Assembly: GCF_040882075.1 (NCBI RefSeq)
Contig: NZ_JBBEBZ010000161.1
Coordinates: 11,393 to 75,392 of the forward strand
Length of the DNA stretch: 64,000 nucleotides
Reading direction: 5' to 3'
Source: Nitriliruptor sp040882075
Lineage (GTDB): Bacteria > Actinomycetota > Nitriliruptoria > Nitriliruptorales > Nitriliruptoraceae
Part shown: in pieces, positions 17,138 through 25,099 of the stretch
How the letters are laid out: the number at the start of each line of letters is the position of its first letter
Numbering within the stretch: the stretch's first letter is position 1
The notes under the pieces: model-generated
Database searches by the model: none
What the model saw: only the letters and a program-made list of their open reading frames with translations
Told to the model about the DNA's origin: nothing
Translations under genes and position numbers: made by a program

Positions 17138-17482
17138 CTAGTTGTCGGTACGCCCGAGCCACAGCGCGTCGGAGGGGCAGCGCTCCACGCAGATGGCGCA
17201 GCGCGTGCACTCGTTGTCGTCGATGATGAACACCGCGTGGGACTGGGCCGCGAGGGTCACGAGCTCCGGGTTGTCAGCGTCCTGGATGATCCCCGGCGAC
17301 ATCATGAAGATGCACTCCCAGGGACAGACGTCCTCGCAGGCGCGGCACAGGATGCAGAGTTCGGCGGTGAGCCCGATGTGACGCTTCGGCTTGACGCGCT
17401 CCTGCAGCCACTGCGCGTCGACCTGCTGGACGACGTAGTCGTCGAACATCAGCGGGTGCTCGCCCCTGTCGGTCTTGCCCAC
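17138..17482 (-). CDS. Two-[4Fe-4S] ferredoxin-like subunit in the bc operon
   Basis: 114 residues with two clostridial-type cluster motifs: C43-x2-C46-x2-C49-x3-C53-P (CILCRACEDVCP) and C92-x2-C95-x2-C98-x3-C102-P (CTRCAICVERCP). The 38 residues between the two motifs are longer than in simple ferredoxins and closer to NuoI-like subunits. No signal peptide or helix, so it should sit on the cytoplasmic face. It starts at GTG 17482 and ends 11 bases before the cytochrome b gene. A ferredoxin inside a bc operon is unusual; it may inject or receive low-potential electrons. Confidence 0.85.
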   Translation of the reverse strand: MGKTDRGEHPLMFDDYVVQQVDAQWLQERVKPKRHIGLTAELCILCRACEDVCPWECIFMMSPGIIQDADNPELVTLAAQSHAVFIIDDNECTRCAICVERCPSDALWLGRTDN

Positions 17483-17549
17483 GTCGTCCTCCTTCCTGTG
17501 CGTCGTCGCGGTGCGTCACGTGCCTCGGTACCTGCTGCGGTGCCTCGGA

Positions 17550-18062
17550 TCACTTGTAGCCACCGGCCTCCGGCTTGACCTCGCCGGCGGCGAGCGACTT
17601 CGGGTACTGCTTCTGGACCTTGAGGAAGATCAGGAGCGTCACCACGATGCCCCCCATCATCAGGACCGCGACCACCGACTCGGCGATGACCCCGTAGAGG
17701 TTCGAGGCGATCTGGAGCCGGTAGTCCTCGATGTCGAAACCGGCCGTCTCCGGGATGATCACGCCGGCGAGCACGTTCTCGTTGGCTTGGACGAACTGGA
17801 TCCAGGCGTGCGGCAGGACACCGTGCACCCACCAGATGAAGCTGGACGCGCCCATGACACCCATGGTCGCCGAGACCCACTCACGCCGGCCGTAGGTCAG
17901 CTTCGCCAGGTACAGCGGGAGCGCCATCAACGGGCCGAGCCACAGCAGCATGATCGCGGCCCCGACCCAGCCCTGCCCGGTGCTCGCCGGGTCGCCGAAG
18001 TAGTACAGCGCACGCAGCGCGTCGGGGATGGCGGCACCGAACTCGCGGAACCACTCCAGCAC
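17550..18062 (-). CDS. Unknown membrane protein, first gene of the bc operon
   Basis: 170 residues, not recognised. Hydrophobic segments at about residues 34-55 (VGAAIMLLWLGPLMALPLYL), 64-85 and 128-150 (IAESVVAVLMMGGIVVTLLI), with a short Lys-rich C-terminus. The N-terminal amphipathic part reads MLEWFREFGAAIPDALRALY. No Cys or metal motif. Position as first gene, 67 bases before the ferredoxin, suggests a membrane partner for that ferredoxin or a small subunit of the complex. Starts at GTG 18062; the 200 bases upstream are the likely operon promoter region. Confidence 0.6.
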   Translation of the reverse strand: MLEWFREFGAAIPDALRALYYFGDPASTGQGWVGAAIMLLWLGPLMALPLYLAKLTYGRREWVSATMGVMGASSFIWWVHGVLPHAWIQFVQANENVLAGVIIPETAGFDIEDYRLQIASNLYGVIAESVVAVLMMGGIVVTLLIFLKVQKQYPKSLAAGEVKPEAGGYK

Positions 18063-18261
18063 GGGGCTTGCCTCTCCTCGGCCGCCGGCGAGCCACCGTT
18101 CGGGCTCGGTGCGACGGTGACGGGGGACGGATGCAGACGGGGGTATCGCGGACCTACCGGGCCACGCGTGCGCGTACGCACGAGCGGTGGTGGGCGGAGG
18201 CTACCAACGGCCGGGGAGGGCCACCAAAAGATCGGTCGCAGACCTCCGGGCGCCGCGCGGC
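18063..18261. promoter_or_regulatory. Probable promoter region of the cytochrome bc operon
   Basis: About 200 bases between the end of hemL and the first bc operon gene, both read leftward. I see a palindromic GCGTACGC core near 18170-18180 and a possible leftward -10 (GATACC, near 18145). No clear Rex-type operator (TTGTG-N6-CACAA) is present. No coding sequence is supported here. Confidence 0.35.
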
Positions 18262-19551
18262 TCAGCCCAGCGCCGCGGCCGCGCTGGCGGCGGCCTCGGC
18301 CACCTGGTCGAGGTGGCGCTCCTCGAGGGCGAGCGAGGTGAAGATGACCTCGTAGCCGGACGGGGCGAGGTACACGCCGCGGTCCAGCATCAGGTGGAAG
18401 AACCGGCCGTAGCGGTCGTGGTCGGCGGCCGCGACGTCCTCGTAGCGCCCCGGTGCGGCGTCGGCGAAGACGACCCCGGCGAGCGTGCCGTGCTGGAGCA
18501 CCTGCACGGGCAGGTCGTGATCGGCGAACACGTGGCGCAGGTCGGTGACGATGCGATCGGTGGTCGCCCGCAGACGGCGGTGGACCTCCGGGTCCTCGAG
18601 CAGCGCCAGCTGCGCGAGGCCGGCGGCGACGGCCACGGGGTTCCCCGACAACGTGCCGGCCTGGTAGACGGACCCGACCGGTGCGAGGTGGTCCATCAGG
18701 TCGGCCCGCCCCCCGAAGGCGGCCAACGGGAACCCGCCCCCGAGCACCTTGCCGAGCACGGTCAGGTCAGGGGTGACACCGTGGACCTCCTGCGCGCCAC
18801 CGCGGGCGAGCCGGAACCCGGAGATGACCTCGTCGAAGACCAGGACCGCGCCCACGCGGTCCGCCTGCTCGCGGAGGAAGGCCAGGAACCCCTCCTCGGG
18901 GGCGACGAGGTTCATGTTCGCCGGGACCGGCTCGCACAGGATCGCGGCGAGGTCGTCGGCGTGCGCGTCGACCGCGGCCGTGACCGCGGCCCGGTCGTTC
19001 CAGGGCACGAGCACGGTGTCGGCAGCGGCGCCGTCGGTGACGCCCGGCGAACCAGGGATCCCGAGGGTGGCGACGCCGGACCCCGCTGCCACCAGCAGCG
19101 CGTCGGCGTGCCCGTGGTAGTGGCCGACGAACTTGAGCAGCTTGGATCGGCCGGTCGCGCCACGGGCGAGCCGGATGGCGCTCATCGCTGCTTCGGTCCC
19201 CGAGCTGGTCAGCCGGAGCTTGTCGATGGACGGCACGGCGTCGATCACCCGCTCGGCGAGCTGCACCTCGCCCTCGGTCGGCGCGCCGAAGGACGACCCG
19301 CGTTCGAGCGCGGCCGTGGCGGCCTCGACCACCTCACGCCGGGCGTGACCGAACAGCAGCGGTCCCCAGGAGTTCACCAGGTCGACGTACGAGCGGCCGT
19401 CCTCGTCCTCGACGATCGCGCCGTGCCCGCGTCGGATGAACCGTGGGGTCCCCCCGACGGAGGAGAAGGCCCGGACCGGGGAGTTCACCCCGCCGGGGAT
19501 GACCGCCTGGGCGCGTTCGAACAGGGCGGCGGACCGCGAAGCGTCGGACAC
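18262..19551 (-). CDS. hemL: HemL, glutamate-1-semialdehyde 2,1-aminomutase
   Basis: PLP enzyme forming 5-aminolevulinate from glutamate 1-semialdehyde, the second committed step of C5-pathway haem synthesis after HemA. 429 residues, normal length. Begins with the family's AQAVIPGGVNSPVRAF. SSGTEAAMSAIRLAR binds the PLP phosphate, KFVGHYHGHAD follows, LVFDEVISGFR holds the PLP-ring Asp, and K268 in VLGKVLGGGFP forms the Schiff base. Starts at GTG 19551. Reads leftward ahead of the bc operon, matching the need of cytochromes for haem. Confidence 0.96.
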   Translation of the reverse strand: MSDASRSAALFERAQAVIPGGVNSPVRAFSSVGGTPRFIRRGHGAIVEDEDGRSYVDLVNSWGPLLFGHARREVVEAATAALERGSSFGAPTEGEVQLAERVIDAVPSIDKLRLTSSGTEAAMSAIRLARGATGRSKLLKFVGHYHGHADALLVAAGSGVATLGIPGSPGVTDGAAADTVLVPWNDRAAVTAAVDAHADDLAAILCEPVPANMNLVAPEEGFLAFLREQADRVGAVLVFDEVISGFRLARGGAQEVHGVTPDLTVLGKVLGGGFPLAAFGGRADLMDHLAPVGSVYQAGTLSGNPVAVAAGLAQLALLEDPEVHRRLRATTDRIVTDLRHVFADHDLPVQVLQHGTLAGVVFADAAPGRYEDVAAADHDRYGRFFHLMLDRGVYLAPSGYEVIFTSLALEERHLDQVAEAAASAAAALG

Positions 19552-19756
19552 CGGTAGCTCCGTGTCGGGGCAGGAGTCTGGCAGGGTTCACGTCGAAGGG
19601 GACGTGGAGGCCGGCGCCGGGGGACGTCCGGCAGCGGTGAGCGGAGGGTAGGTGGTCGCGGACGGCGCGAGCAGCGGGGGGTCGGGCCGCGGCCGTCGCC
19701 GGGGGCTGACGAGCCAGCCACGCGCGCGTCGGCGCCGCGCGGCGTCGACCTCGGCC

Positions 19757-20995
19757 ATGACCGACCGCCGGCGTCGCGTCGCCGCGCTCGCCGGAGGTGG
19801 GACCGCGGCGCTGCTGGCCGCCGCGGGGGGTGCCACCTGGTACTACGCCGAGCGCATCACCGAGGCACCCGGCCGCCGGCCGGTCCCGCCGCTGCCCGAC
19901 GACGGTGTCCAGGTCCGCGATCTCGACGGATCGAGCGTGGTGCTGGCGGGGCCCGCGGCGGAGCGTCCGGGCTGGTGGGGCCTCGACACCGGACGGGGGT
20001 GGCTCCGGGTCGGACCACCGGGCGACCTGGTCCCGCTCGACGCCGACGACCCCGACCTCGCCCACGTCACGACCGGTGTGCGTCGCCCCGTCGAGCACCG
20101 CGTCGGGAAGGTCGAGGCCGGTGACACCGGCCTGCTCGATGCCGACGCCATCCCGGAGGACCCGGCCGACGTCGGGCTCGAGGTCGACGACGAGCAGGTC
20201 ACCGGTCCGCTCGGCGACCTGCCGGCCTGGTGGTTCCCCGCGCCGACGGGTGCTCCGACCCGTCCCGTCCGGACGGTGGCGGTGCTCGTCCACGGCCGGA
20301 GCGGTTCGCGTCGCGAGGTCGTTCGCTGGGCCCCGACCTTCCTCGCCGCCGGCGTGTCCTGCCTGGCGCTGTCGTACCGCAACGCACCGGGCGCACCCCC
20401 CTCCCCCGATGGACGCAGCCACCTCGGCGCCACCGAATGGGAGGACCTCGAGGCGGCGATCGAGCACGTCGTGGACCACCACGCCGCCGACGACGTGGTC
20501 GTGCTCGGGGTGTCGATGGGGGGCGCCTGCGCCGCCGAGTTGCTGCGTCGGAGCGTCGCCGCGTCCCACGTCCGCGCCCTGGTGCTCGACGCACCGGTCC
20601 GCCACTGGGGGCCCGTGCTCCGGGCAGCCGCCCGTCAACGGGGGCTGCCGCCGGCCGTGCTCCCGATCCTCCTGCCACCGACCATGGCGCTGGCCGGCGC
20701 TCGACGGCGCATCGACTGGCGCGGTCTCGACGACCTCGCCGATCCGAACCTGTTCCGTTCGCCGACGCTGCTGTTCCACGGCGACGCCGACGCGACCGTC
20801 CCGGTCGCGCTGTCGGACGCGTTCGCTGCCGCCCGGCAGGACGTGGTCACCTACCACCGGGTCCGGGGCGCCGGCCACGTCCGCACCTGGAACGTGGACC
20901 GCGAGGGCTGCGAGGCGGCGCTCGCCGCGTTCCTGGACCGGGTGCTCGACGAGCGCCAACGTCCGCCGCTGCGCCCGATCCCCGGCGCCCCCTGA
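19757..20995 (+). CDS. Membrane-anchored alpha/beta hydrolase
   Basis: 412 residues from ATG 19757. N-terminal RRRR then a hydrophobic helix (VAALAGGGTAALLAAAGGAT) suggests an uncleaved signal anchor. A beta-rich N-terminal part is followed by an alpha/beta hydrolase fold: oxyanion-side VAVLVHGRSGSRRE, nucleophile elbow LGVSMGGACAAEL (Ser of G-x-S-x-G), acid in LLFHGDADATVPV and His in VRGAGHVRTWN. Substrate unknown; esterase or peptidase-like (S9/BAAT) activity is likely. Divergent from hemL, convergent with the phosphodiesterase gene, and followed directly by a tandem repeat. Confidence 0.8.
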   Translation: MTDRRRRVAALAGGGTAALLAAAGGATWYYAERITEAPGRRPVPPLPDDGVQVRDLDGSSVVLAGPAAERPGWWGLDTGRGWLRVGPPGDLVPLDADDPDLAHVTTGVRRPVEHRVGKVEAGDTGLLDADAIPEDPADVGLEVDDEQVTGPLGDLPAWWFPAPTGAPTRPVRTVAVLVHGRSGSRREVVRWAPTFLAAGVSCLALSYRNAPGAPPSPDGRSHLGATEWEDLEAAIEHVVDHHAADDVVVLGVSMGGACAAELLRRSVAASHVRALVLDAPVRHWGPVLRAAARQRGLPPAVLPILLPPTMALAGARRRIDWRGLDDLADPNLFRSPTLLFHGDADATVPVALSDAFAAARQDVVTYHRVRGAGHVRTWNVDREGCEAALAAFLDRVLDERQRPPLRPIPGAP

Positions 20996-20997
20996 CC

Positions 20998-21163
20998 ACA
21001 CCAGCACCCCGCTACCTCGCGACCGGGCCCACCGGGTCTACCGGGGGCCTCACGTGGCGCCACCGCCACACCAGCACCCCGCTACCCCGCGACCGAGCCC
21101 ACCGGGCCCTACCGGGGGCCCCACGTAGCGCCACCGCCACACCAGCACCCCGCTACGTCGCGG
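20998..21163. repeat. Tandem intergenic repeat, 70-71 base unit, 2.3 copies
   Basis: Units begin at 20998, 21068 and 21139, each opening ACACCAGCACCCCGCTAC. The first two continue with GCGACCG, CCCACCGGG, CTACCGGGGGCC, CACGT and GCGCCACCGCC. The third stops inside the glpQ-like gene end. The array sits between convergent genes, and a related copy in the opposite orientation ends the window (63940-64000), so this is a dispersed repeat family. Function unknown; a terminator or REP-like role is possible. Confidence 0.85.
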
Positions 21164-21908
21164 GGCCGCCGATCCGGGGGCGGACGCCCTCGAAGATGAC
21201 GTTGTCGGCGAGCCGCCGCGCGCGGGTGAGCTCCTCCTCGGTCGCCACCGTCCAGGTCACCAACGTGCCTCCCGCCTCTCGCCACCCGTCGGTCCGCGGC
21301 GTCGGGAGACCGCGCAGGTCGTAGCTCACGGCGTGGGGCGCGGCGGCGTCGAGGTCGGCCAGCGACGCCAACCGGCGGCGGACCGGCCCGGGGATCGGCA
21401 GGTTCTCGAGCGGGCCCGAGGTGAGGACGCGGACGACCTCGGGCCGGTGCCGCCGGAACCAACGCGCGGTGCCCGGGTGGAAGCCCGCCACGCACCAGGG
21501 TCCCGTGTGGGGCTCGAGGAGGTCGGCGACGACGCGTTCGAGGCGGCCCACGCGCAGACCGAGCGACTTGCACTCGACCATCACCGGGGTCGCCCCGAGG
21601 ACGTCCAGGACCTCGGCGAGCGTGGGGACGGGCTCGGGCGACCCGACCAGCGGCAGACCCCGGAGCTCGGCGGCCGTCAGCCTGTCGACGCGGACCGCCC
21701 GGCCCGTCAGCCGTTCGAGGTCACGGTCGTGCACGACGACCGGGACGCCATCGCGGGTCAGCTGGACGTCGAGCTCCACACCGAAGCCGGCGTCGCGGGC
21801 GGCCGCGAACGCGGGCAGGGTGTTCTCCGCGACCGACCCGCCGTGCAAGCCACGGTGGGCGAGCGGCGTGTCGACGAGCCAGGACGGAGCGGTCGGCGTC
21901 GACGTCAC
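21153..21908 (-). CDS. Glycerophosphodiester phosphodiesterase family protein
   Basis: 251 residues, GDPD TIM-barrel enzyme hydrolysing glycerophosphodiesters to glycerol 3-phosphate and an alcohol. Signature residues are present: catalytic His in LAHRGLHGG, metal ligands in ENTLPAF and GVELDVQLTRDGVPVVVHD (E-x-D and the second catalytic His-Asp), and VECKSLG. C-terminal VTWTVATEEE matches the family's W-T-V motif. I chose GTG 21908 because the 100 bases upstream are a duplicated non-coding repeat. No signal peptide, so cytoplasmic (UgpQ type). Confidence 0.88.
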   Translation of the reverse strand: MTSTPTAPSWLVDTPLAHRGLHGGSVAENTLPAFAAARDAGFGVELDVQLTRDGVPVVVHDRDLERLTGRAVRVDRLTAAELRGLPLVGSPEPVPTLAEVLDVLGATPVMVECKSLGLRVGRLERVVADLLEPHTGPWCVAGFHPGTARWFRRHRPEVVRVLTSGPLENLPIPGPVRRRLASLADLDAAAPHAVSYDLRGLPTPRTDGWREAGGTLVTWTVATEEELTRARRLADNVIFEGVRPRIGGPAT

Positions 21909-21927
21909 ACGCAGCCTCGCAGGCGGC

Positions 21928-22021
21928 GCGGAGGAGAGCTCACGGGGACCGAGCGAGCACGCACGGCACGACCTCGCCGACGCGGAGGAGAGCTCACGGG
22001 GACCGAACGAGCACACACGGC
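21928..22021. repeat. Two direct copies of a ~40-base repeat, 54-base period
   Basis: Copy one (21928-21967) and copy two (21982-22021) share GCGGAGGAGAGCTCACGGGG then ACCGA, CGAGCAC and CACGG, with only three differences. They fill the gap between hemB and the glpQ-like gene. Centre contains GAGCTC. If read as protein the repeat would extend the phosphodiesterase N-terminus with a duplicated peptide, which is unlikely to be real. Confidence 0.8.
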
Positions 22022-22023
22022 GT

Positions 22024-23034
22024 TCAGCCCTGCAGCGCGCGGGCGAGGGGGAGCGCGGCGTAGGTCAGCACCTGGTCGGCGCCGGCCCGCACGATCGCCG
22101 TCACGGCCTCGTGCATCGCCCGGTCACCGTCGAGCCAGCCTCGCTCGGCGGCGGCGGCGAGCATCGCGTACTCCCCCGACACCTGGTAAGCGGCCAGGGG
22201 CTGGTCGAAGCGCGCGCGGGCCTCGGCGAGCACATCGAGGTAGGCGAGCGCGGGCTTGACCATCAGCACGTCGGCGCCCTCAGCGGCGTCGAGGTCGAGC
22301 TCGAGCCGGGCTTCGCGGCGGTTCCCAGGGTCCATCTGGTGGCTGGCGCGGTCGCCACCGGACATGCTCGAACCCGCCGCGTCACGGAACGGGCCGTAGA
22401 ACGCGGAGGCGTACTTGGCGGCGTAGGCGACGACGCCGACCCGCTCGTGCCCGGCCTCGTCCAACCCGGCGCGGATCGCCGCGACCTGGCCGTCCATCAT
22501 CCCGGAGGGGGCGACGAGGTCGACCCCGGCGGCGGCGTAGGCCAGCGCGTCGCGGACGTAGCCCTCGACCGCCTCGTCGTTGCGGACCAACTGGTCGTCA
22601 GCAGAACTTCCCCCGGGGCCGACCCCACCGAGCGGGCCGCAGTGGCCGTGATCGGTGTACTCGCACTGGCACACGTCGGCCCACACGACCAGGTCGTCAC
22701 CGACGCGGTCGCGGATGGCCCGGGTCGCCGTCGGGACCGGGCCGGAGGGGTCCCACCCCGACGACCCGACCGCGTCCTTGGTCGCCGGGATCCCGAACAG
22801 GATCACGCCGCCGATGCCGGCGGTGACCGCCTCGGCCGCGACGTCGACCACCGTCGTCGTGGTGTGCTGCGAGACCCCCGGCATCGACGCGATGGGCGTC
22901 GGGTGCTCCGGTCCGCCCTCGCGCACGAACAGCGGCAGCACGAACTGCGCCGGGTGGAGGCGCGTCTCGGCGAAGGCCGAGCGGAGCGCGGGGGTCCGAC
23001 GCAGCCGTCGCAGGCGGGTGGTGGGGAAGCTCAC
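22024..23034 (-). CDS. hemB: HemB, porphobilinogen synthase (zinc type)
   Basis: Condenses two 5-aminolevulinate molecules into porphobilinogen. 336 residues. The metal site has three cysteines, C122, C124 and C132 (VCQCEYTDHGHCG), so this is the zinc-dependent class rather than the Asp-rich magnesium class. Schiff-base lysines are K207 (AAKYASAFYGPFR) and K260 (MVKPALAYLD). GTG start at 23034 with GGAGG upstream. A TAGACT -10 element 25 bases upstream may give it its own promoter besides the hem operon. Confidence 0.96.
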   Translation of the reverse strand: MSFPTTRLRRLRRTPALRSAFAETRLHPAQFVLPLFVREGGPEHPTPIASMPGVSQHTTTTVVDVAAEAVTAGIGGVILFGIPATKDAVGSSGWDPSGPVPTATRAIRDRVGDDLVVWADVCQCEYTDHGHCGPLGGVGPGGSSADDQLVRNDEAVEGYVRDALAYAAAGVDLVAPSGMMDGQVAAIRAGLDEAGHERVGVVAYAAKYASAFYGPFRDAAGSSMSGGDRASHQMDPGNRREARLELDLDAAEGADVLMVKPALAYLDVLAEARARFDQPLAAYQVSGEYAMLAAAAERGWLDGDRAMHEAVTAIVRAGADQVLTYAALPLARALQG

Positions 23035-23061
23035 GTCGCACCTCCATCGGGAGGGGCGAGT

Positions 23062-23283
23062 CTACGAACCCGGGACGGCTGCCCCAGCCGAGCGGACCTC
23101 GCGGTCGCGCGTGCCCGTCACGGTCGCGTCAACCTCGCAGCGCTGCACGTGTGGTGCGACCGTGACGGCCTGACGCGACAGGTGGTGTCCGTCCGAGCCG
23201 CGCATCACCCGGGAGACCACGGCGAGCCCCGCGGCACCGGCGGCCAGGAGCGCGAACGGGATCCTCGCCAGCCGCTGCTTCAC
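23062..23283 (-). CDS. Small single-pass membrane protein in the hem cluster
   Basis: 73 residues from GTG 23283, preceded by GAGGGGGCGAC, a good ribosome site. Reads VKQRLARIPFALLAAGAAGL and so on, one hydrophobic helix (about residues 9-25) after a basic N-terminus, then a soluble tail. No family recognised. It starts 11 bases after the hemD stop and ends 28 bases before hemB. Spacing and codon use agree with a real gene, but the tail has no distinguishing motif, so this is a candidate only. Confidence 0.45.
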   Translation of the reverse strand: MKQRLARIPFALLAAGAAGLAVVSRVMRGSDGHHLSRQAVTVAPHVQRCEVDATVTGTRDREVRSAGAAVPGS

Positions 23284-23293
23284 CGTCGCCCCC

Positions 23294-24106
23294 TCAGCCT
23301 CCGGCCCGGTGTTCGGGGCCGACGCTCGTGCCGGACGCCCCAGCGAGGGCGTCGAGGAGCCCACCGAGGTCGTGCGGGTCGGCCTCGACGGCGGCCTCGA
23401 TCCCGAGCTCACGACACGCCGCCGAGGTGACCGGTCCGATGGTCACGACCCGGCCCGACCACGACCGCGATCCGATCAGCGTCACGAAGCCGCGGACGGT
23501 GGAGGCGGAGGTGAACGAGAGGAGGTCGACGTGCCCGTCCGCGAGGGCGTCGAGCACCTCGGGTGCCAGCCGCTCGGCGGTGACGGTGCGGTAGGCGACG
23601 ACGGGGACCGGGGTCCACCCAGCGGCGCTCAGGGCGGCATCGAGGTCCCGCCCCGCGAGGTCACCGCGTGGCAGGAGCACCTCGCCCGCACCCGCCGGGA
23701 CGGCCCGGCCGAGCGCTGCGCCCGTCGCGGTGTCGGGCACCACGGTGGGCCGGACACCGAGGAGTTCGCCGACCAGCGCCGCCGTCCGTGGCCCGACCGC
23801 TCCGACGAGGGTCGACGCCCGGAGCGCCGGAGCGGGGTCGATCCCGGCGTCTCGGAACGCCCGTGCGAGCGCGTGGACGCCGTTCGCGGAGGTCAGGCAC
23901 ACACCGGCGTACGCGCCCGCCGCCAGGCGGTCGACCGCGGCGCGCAGGTCAGCCGGGTCGCCGGGCACGGTGGTGATCGTCGGCGCCTCGATCGGGATCC
24001 CGCCGGCGGCGCGGATGCGGTCGGAGAGCTCCGCCGCCTGGTGCGGCGGCCGGGTGACGAGGACGCGTCGCCCCCGCAGCGGTCCCGGCGCGCCAGCAGC
24101 CGCCAC
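23294..24106 (-). CDS. hemD: HemD, uroporphyrinogen-III synthase
   Basis: Closes and inverts ring D of hydroxymethylbilane to uroporphyrinogen III. About 270 residues. Low-conservation family, but recognisable: GRRVLVTRPPHQAAELSDRI at the start, VCLTSANGVHALARAF, VGAVGPRTAALV, the linker at ARGDL/GRDLDAAL, VPVVAYRTV, and DLLSFTSASTVRGFV with VVTIGPVTSAACRELG. Start is uncertain: GTG 24106 used here, with CTG possible a few codons earlier. Follows hemC by five bases. Confidence 0.9.
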   Translation of the reverse strand: MAAAGAPGPLRGRRVLVTRPPHQAAELSDRIRAAGGIPIEAPTITTVPGDPADLRAAVDRLAAGAYAGVCLTSANGVHALARAFRDAGIDPAPALRASTLVGAVGPRTAALVGELLGVRPTVVPDTATGAALGRAVPAGAGEVLLPRGDLAGRDLDAALSAAGWTPVPVVAYRTVTAERLAPEVLDALADGHVDLLSFTSASTVRGFVTLIGSRSWSGRVVTIGPVTSAACRELGIEAAVEADPHDLGGLLDALAGASGTSVGPEHRAGG

Positions 24107-24111
24107 CGAGC

Positions 24112-25095
24112 TCAGGCCTGGTCGGCGCGCATGCGCGCGAGCACCTCGCCGCCGCCGGCCTCGAGCAGCGTCGCGGCCATGACCCGGCCGAGCAGCTCGG
24201 GCTCGGACGCGCCGGTCTCGTGCGACGCGCGGTAGAGGTTGGTGCCGTTCGGGTCCGACAGCAGTCCGAGCAGCTCGATGCGCTTCTCGCCCGTCGGGCC
24301 GGAGCGGACCTCGGCGTGGGCACCGATCGGTGCCGTGCAGCCCCCCTGGAGGTGGGCCAGCATCTCCCGCTCCGCGGTGACCGCGAGCCGGGTGTCCTCG
24401 TCGTCGAGCTTGCGGAGCGCCTTGCGCGTCGCGGCATCGTCGACCCGGCACTCGAGCGCCAACGCCCCCTGCGCGGGAGCGTGGAGCATCTCCCCGTGCT
24501 CGAGCGGCACGGCGGTCAGCCCCGGCACGTCCGGCTTGGCCCGCAGCAGCCCGGCGATCGCGAGGACGATGCCGTCGACCTCCCCGCTGACGACCTTGCC
24601 GAGCCGCGTCTCGATGTTGCCGCGGATGGGCTGCACCAGGATGTCGCGCCGGTGCTTGGACAGCTGGGCCTTCCGTCGCGGCGCGGAGGTCCCGATCGCG
24701 ACGGGACGATCGCGCGGCAGGTCGGCGATCCGCCACCCCGCGCGGGTGACGAGCGCGTCGCGCGGATCGACGCGTGCGGGGACGCCGCCGATCACCAACT
24801 CCGGATGTGCTTCGGTCGGCAGGTCCTTGTAGGAGTGGACGACGAGGTGGCAGTCCCCGTCGAGCACCGCCTGACGGGTCCGGTCGACGAACAGCCCCTT
24901 GGTGTCGAAGCTGCCGAGCGCGCGGTCGGGATGTTCGTCGCCCGTGGTGGCCATCGGCACCAGCTCGTAGGGGCGGCCCGTTGCGGCTTCGAGGGCGGCA
25001 CCGACCTGACGGGCCTGGACCTGGGCCAGGTTGGACCGACGCGTGGCGAGCCGCCACGGGCCGGTCGCGGGCGCAACCGGGGACCGGGCCATCAC
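24112..25095 (-). CDS. hemC: HemC, hydroxymethylbilane synthase
   Basis: Polymerises four porphobilinogens into hydroxymethylbilane. 327 residues. C253 in LQGGCTAPIGAHA carries the dipyrromethane cofactor. Also visible are the N-terminal LATRRSNLAQVQA, VHSYKDLPTE with the catalytic Asp, GTSAPRRKAQL, and RGNIETRLGKV. Starts at ATG 25095 or 25092, five bases after the hemA stop. Unlike some mycobacterial relatives, HemD is a separate gene without a methyltransferase domain. Confidence 0.96.
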   Translation of the reverse strand: MMARSPVAPATGPWRLATRRSNLAQVQARQVGAALEAATGRPYELVPMATTGDEHPDRALGSFDTKGLFVDRTRQAVLDGDCHLVVHSYKDLPTEAHPELVIGGVPARVDPRDALVTRAGWRIADLPRDRPVAIGTSAPRRKAQLSKHRRDILVQPIRGNIETRLGKVVSGEVDGIVLAIAGLLRAKPDVPGLTAVPLEHGEMLHAPAQGALALECRVDDAATRKALRKLDDEDTRLAVTAEREMLAHLQGGCTAPIGAHAEVRSGPTGEKRIELLGLLSDPNGTNLYRASHETGASEPELLGRVMAATLLEAGGGEVLARMRADQA

Positions 25096-25099
25096 CAGC

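Noticed and set aside
18063..18261. Rex operator before the cytochrome bc operon
   Set aside because: Rex is encoded in the window and bc genes are likely targets, but no TTGTG-N6-CACAA-like site is visible here.
20998..21163. CRISPR array
   Set aside because: Only two to three units of 70 bases, no unique spacers and no cas genes. It is a tandem repeat.
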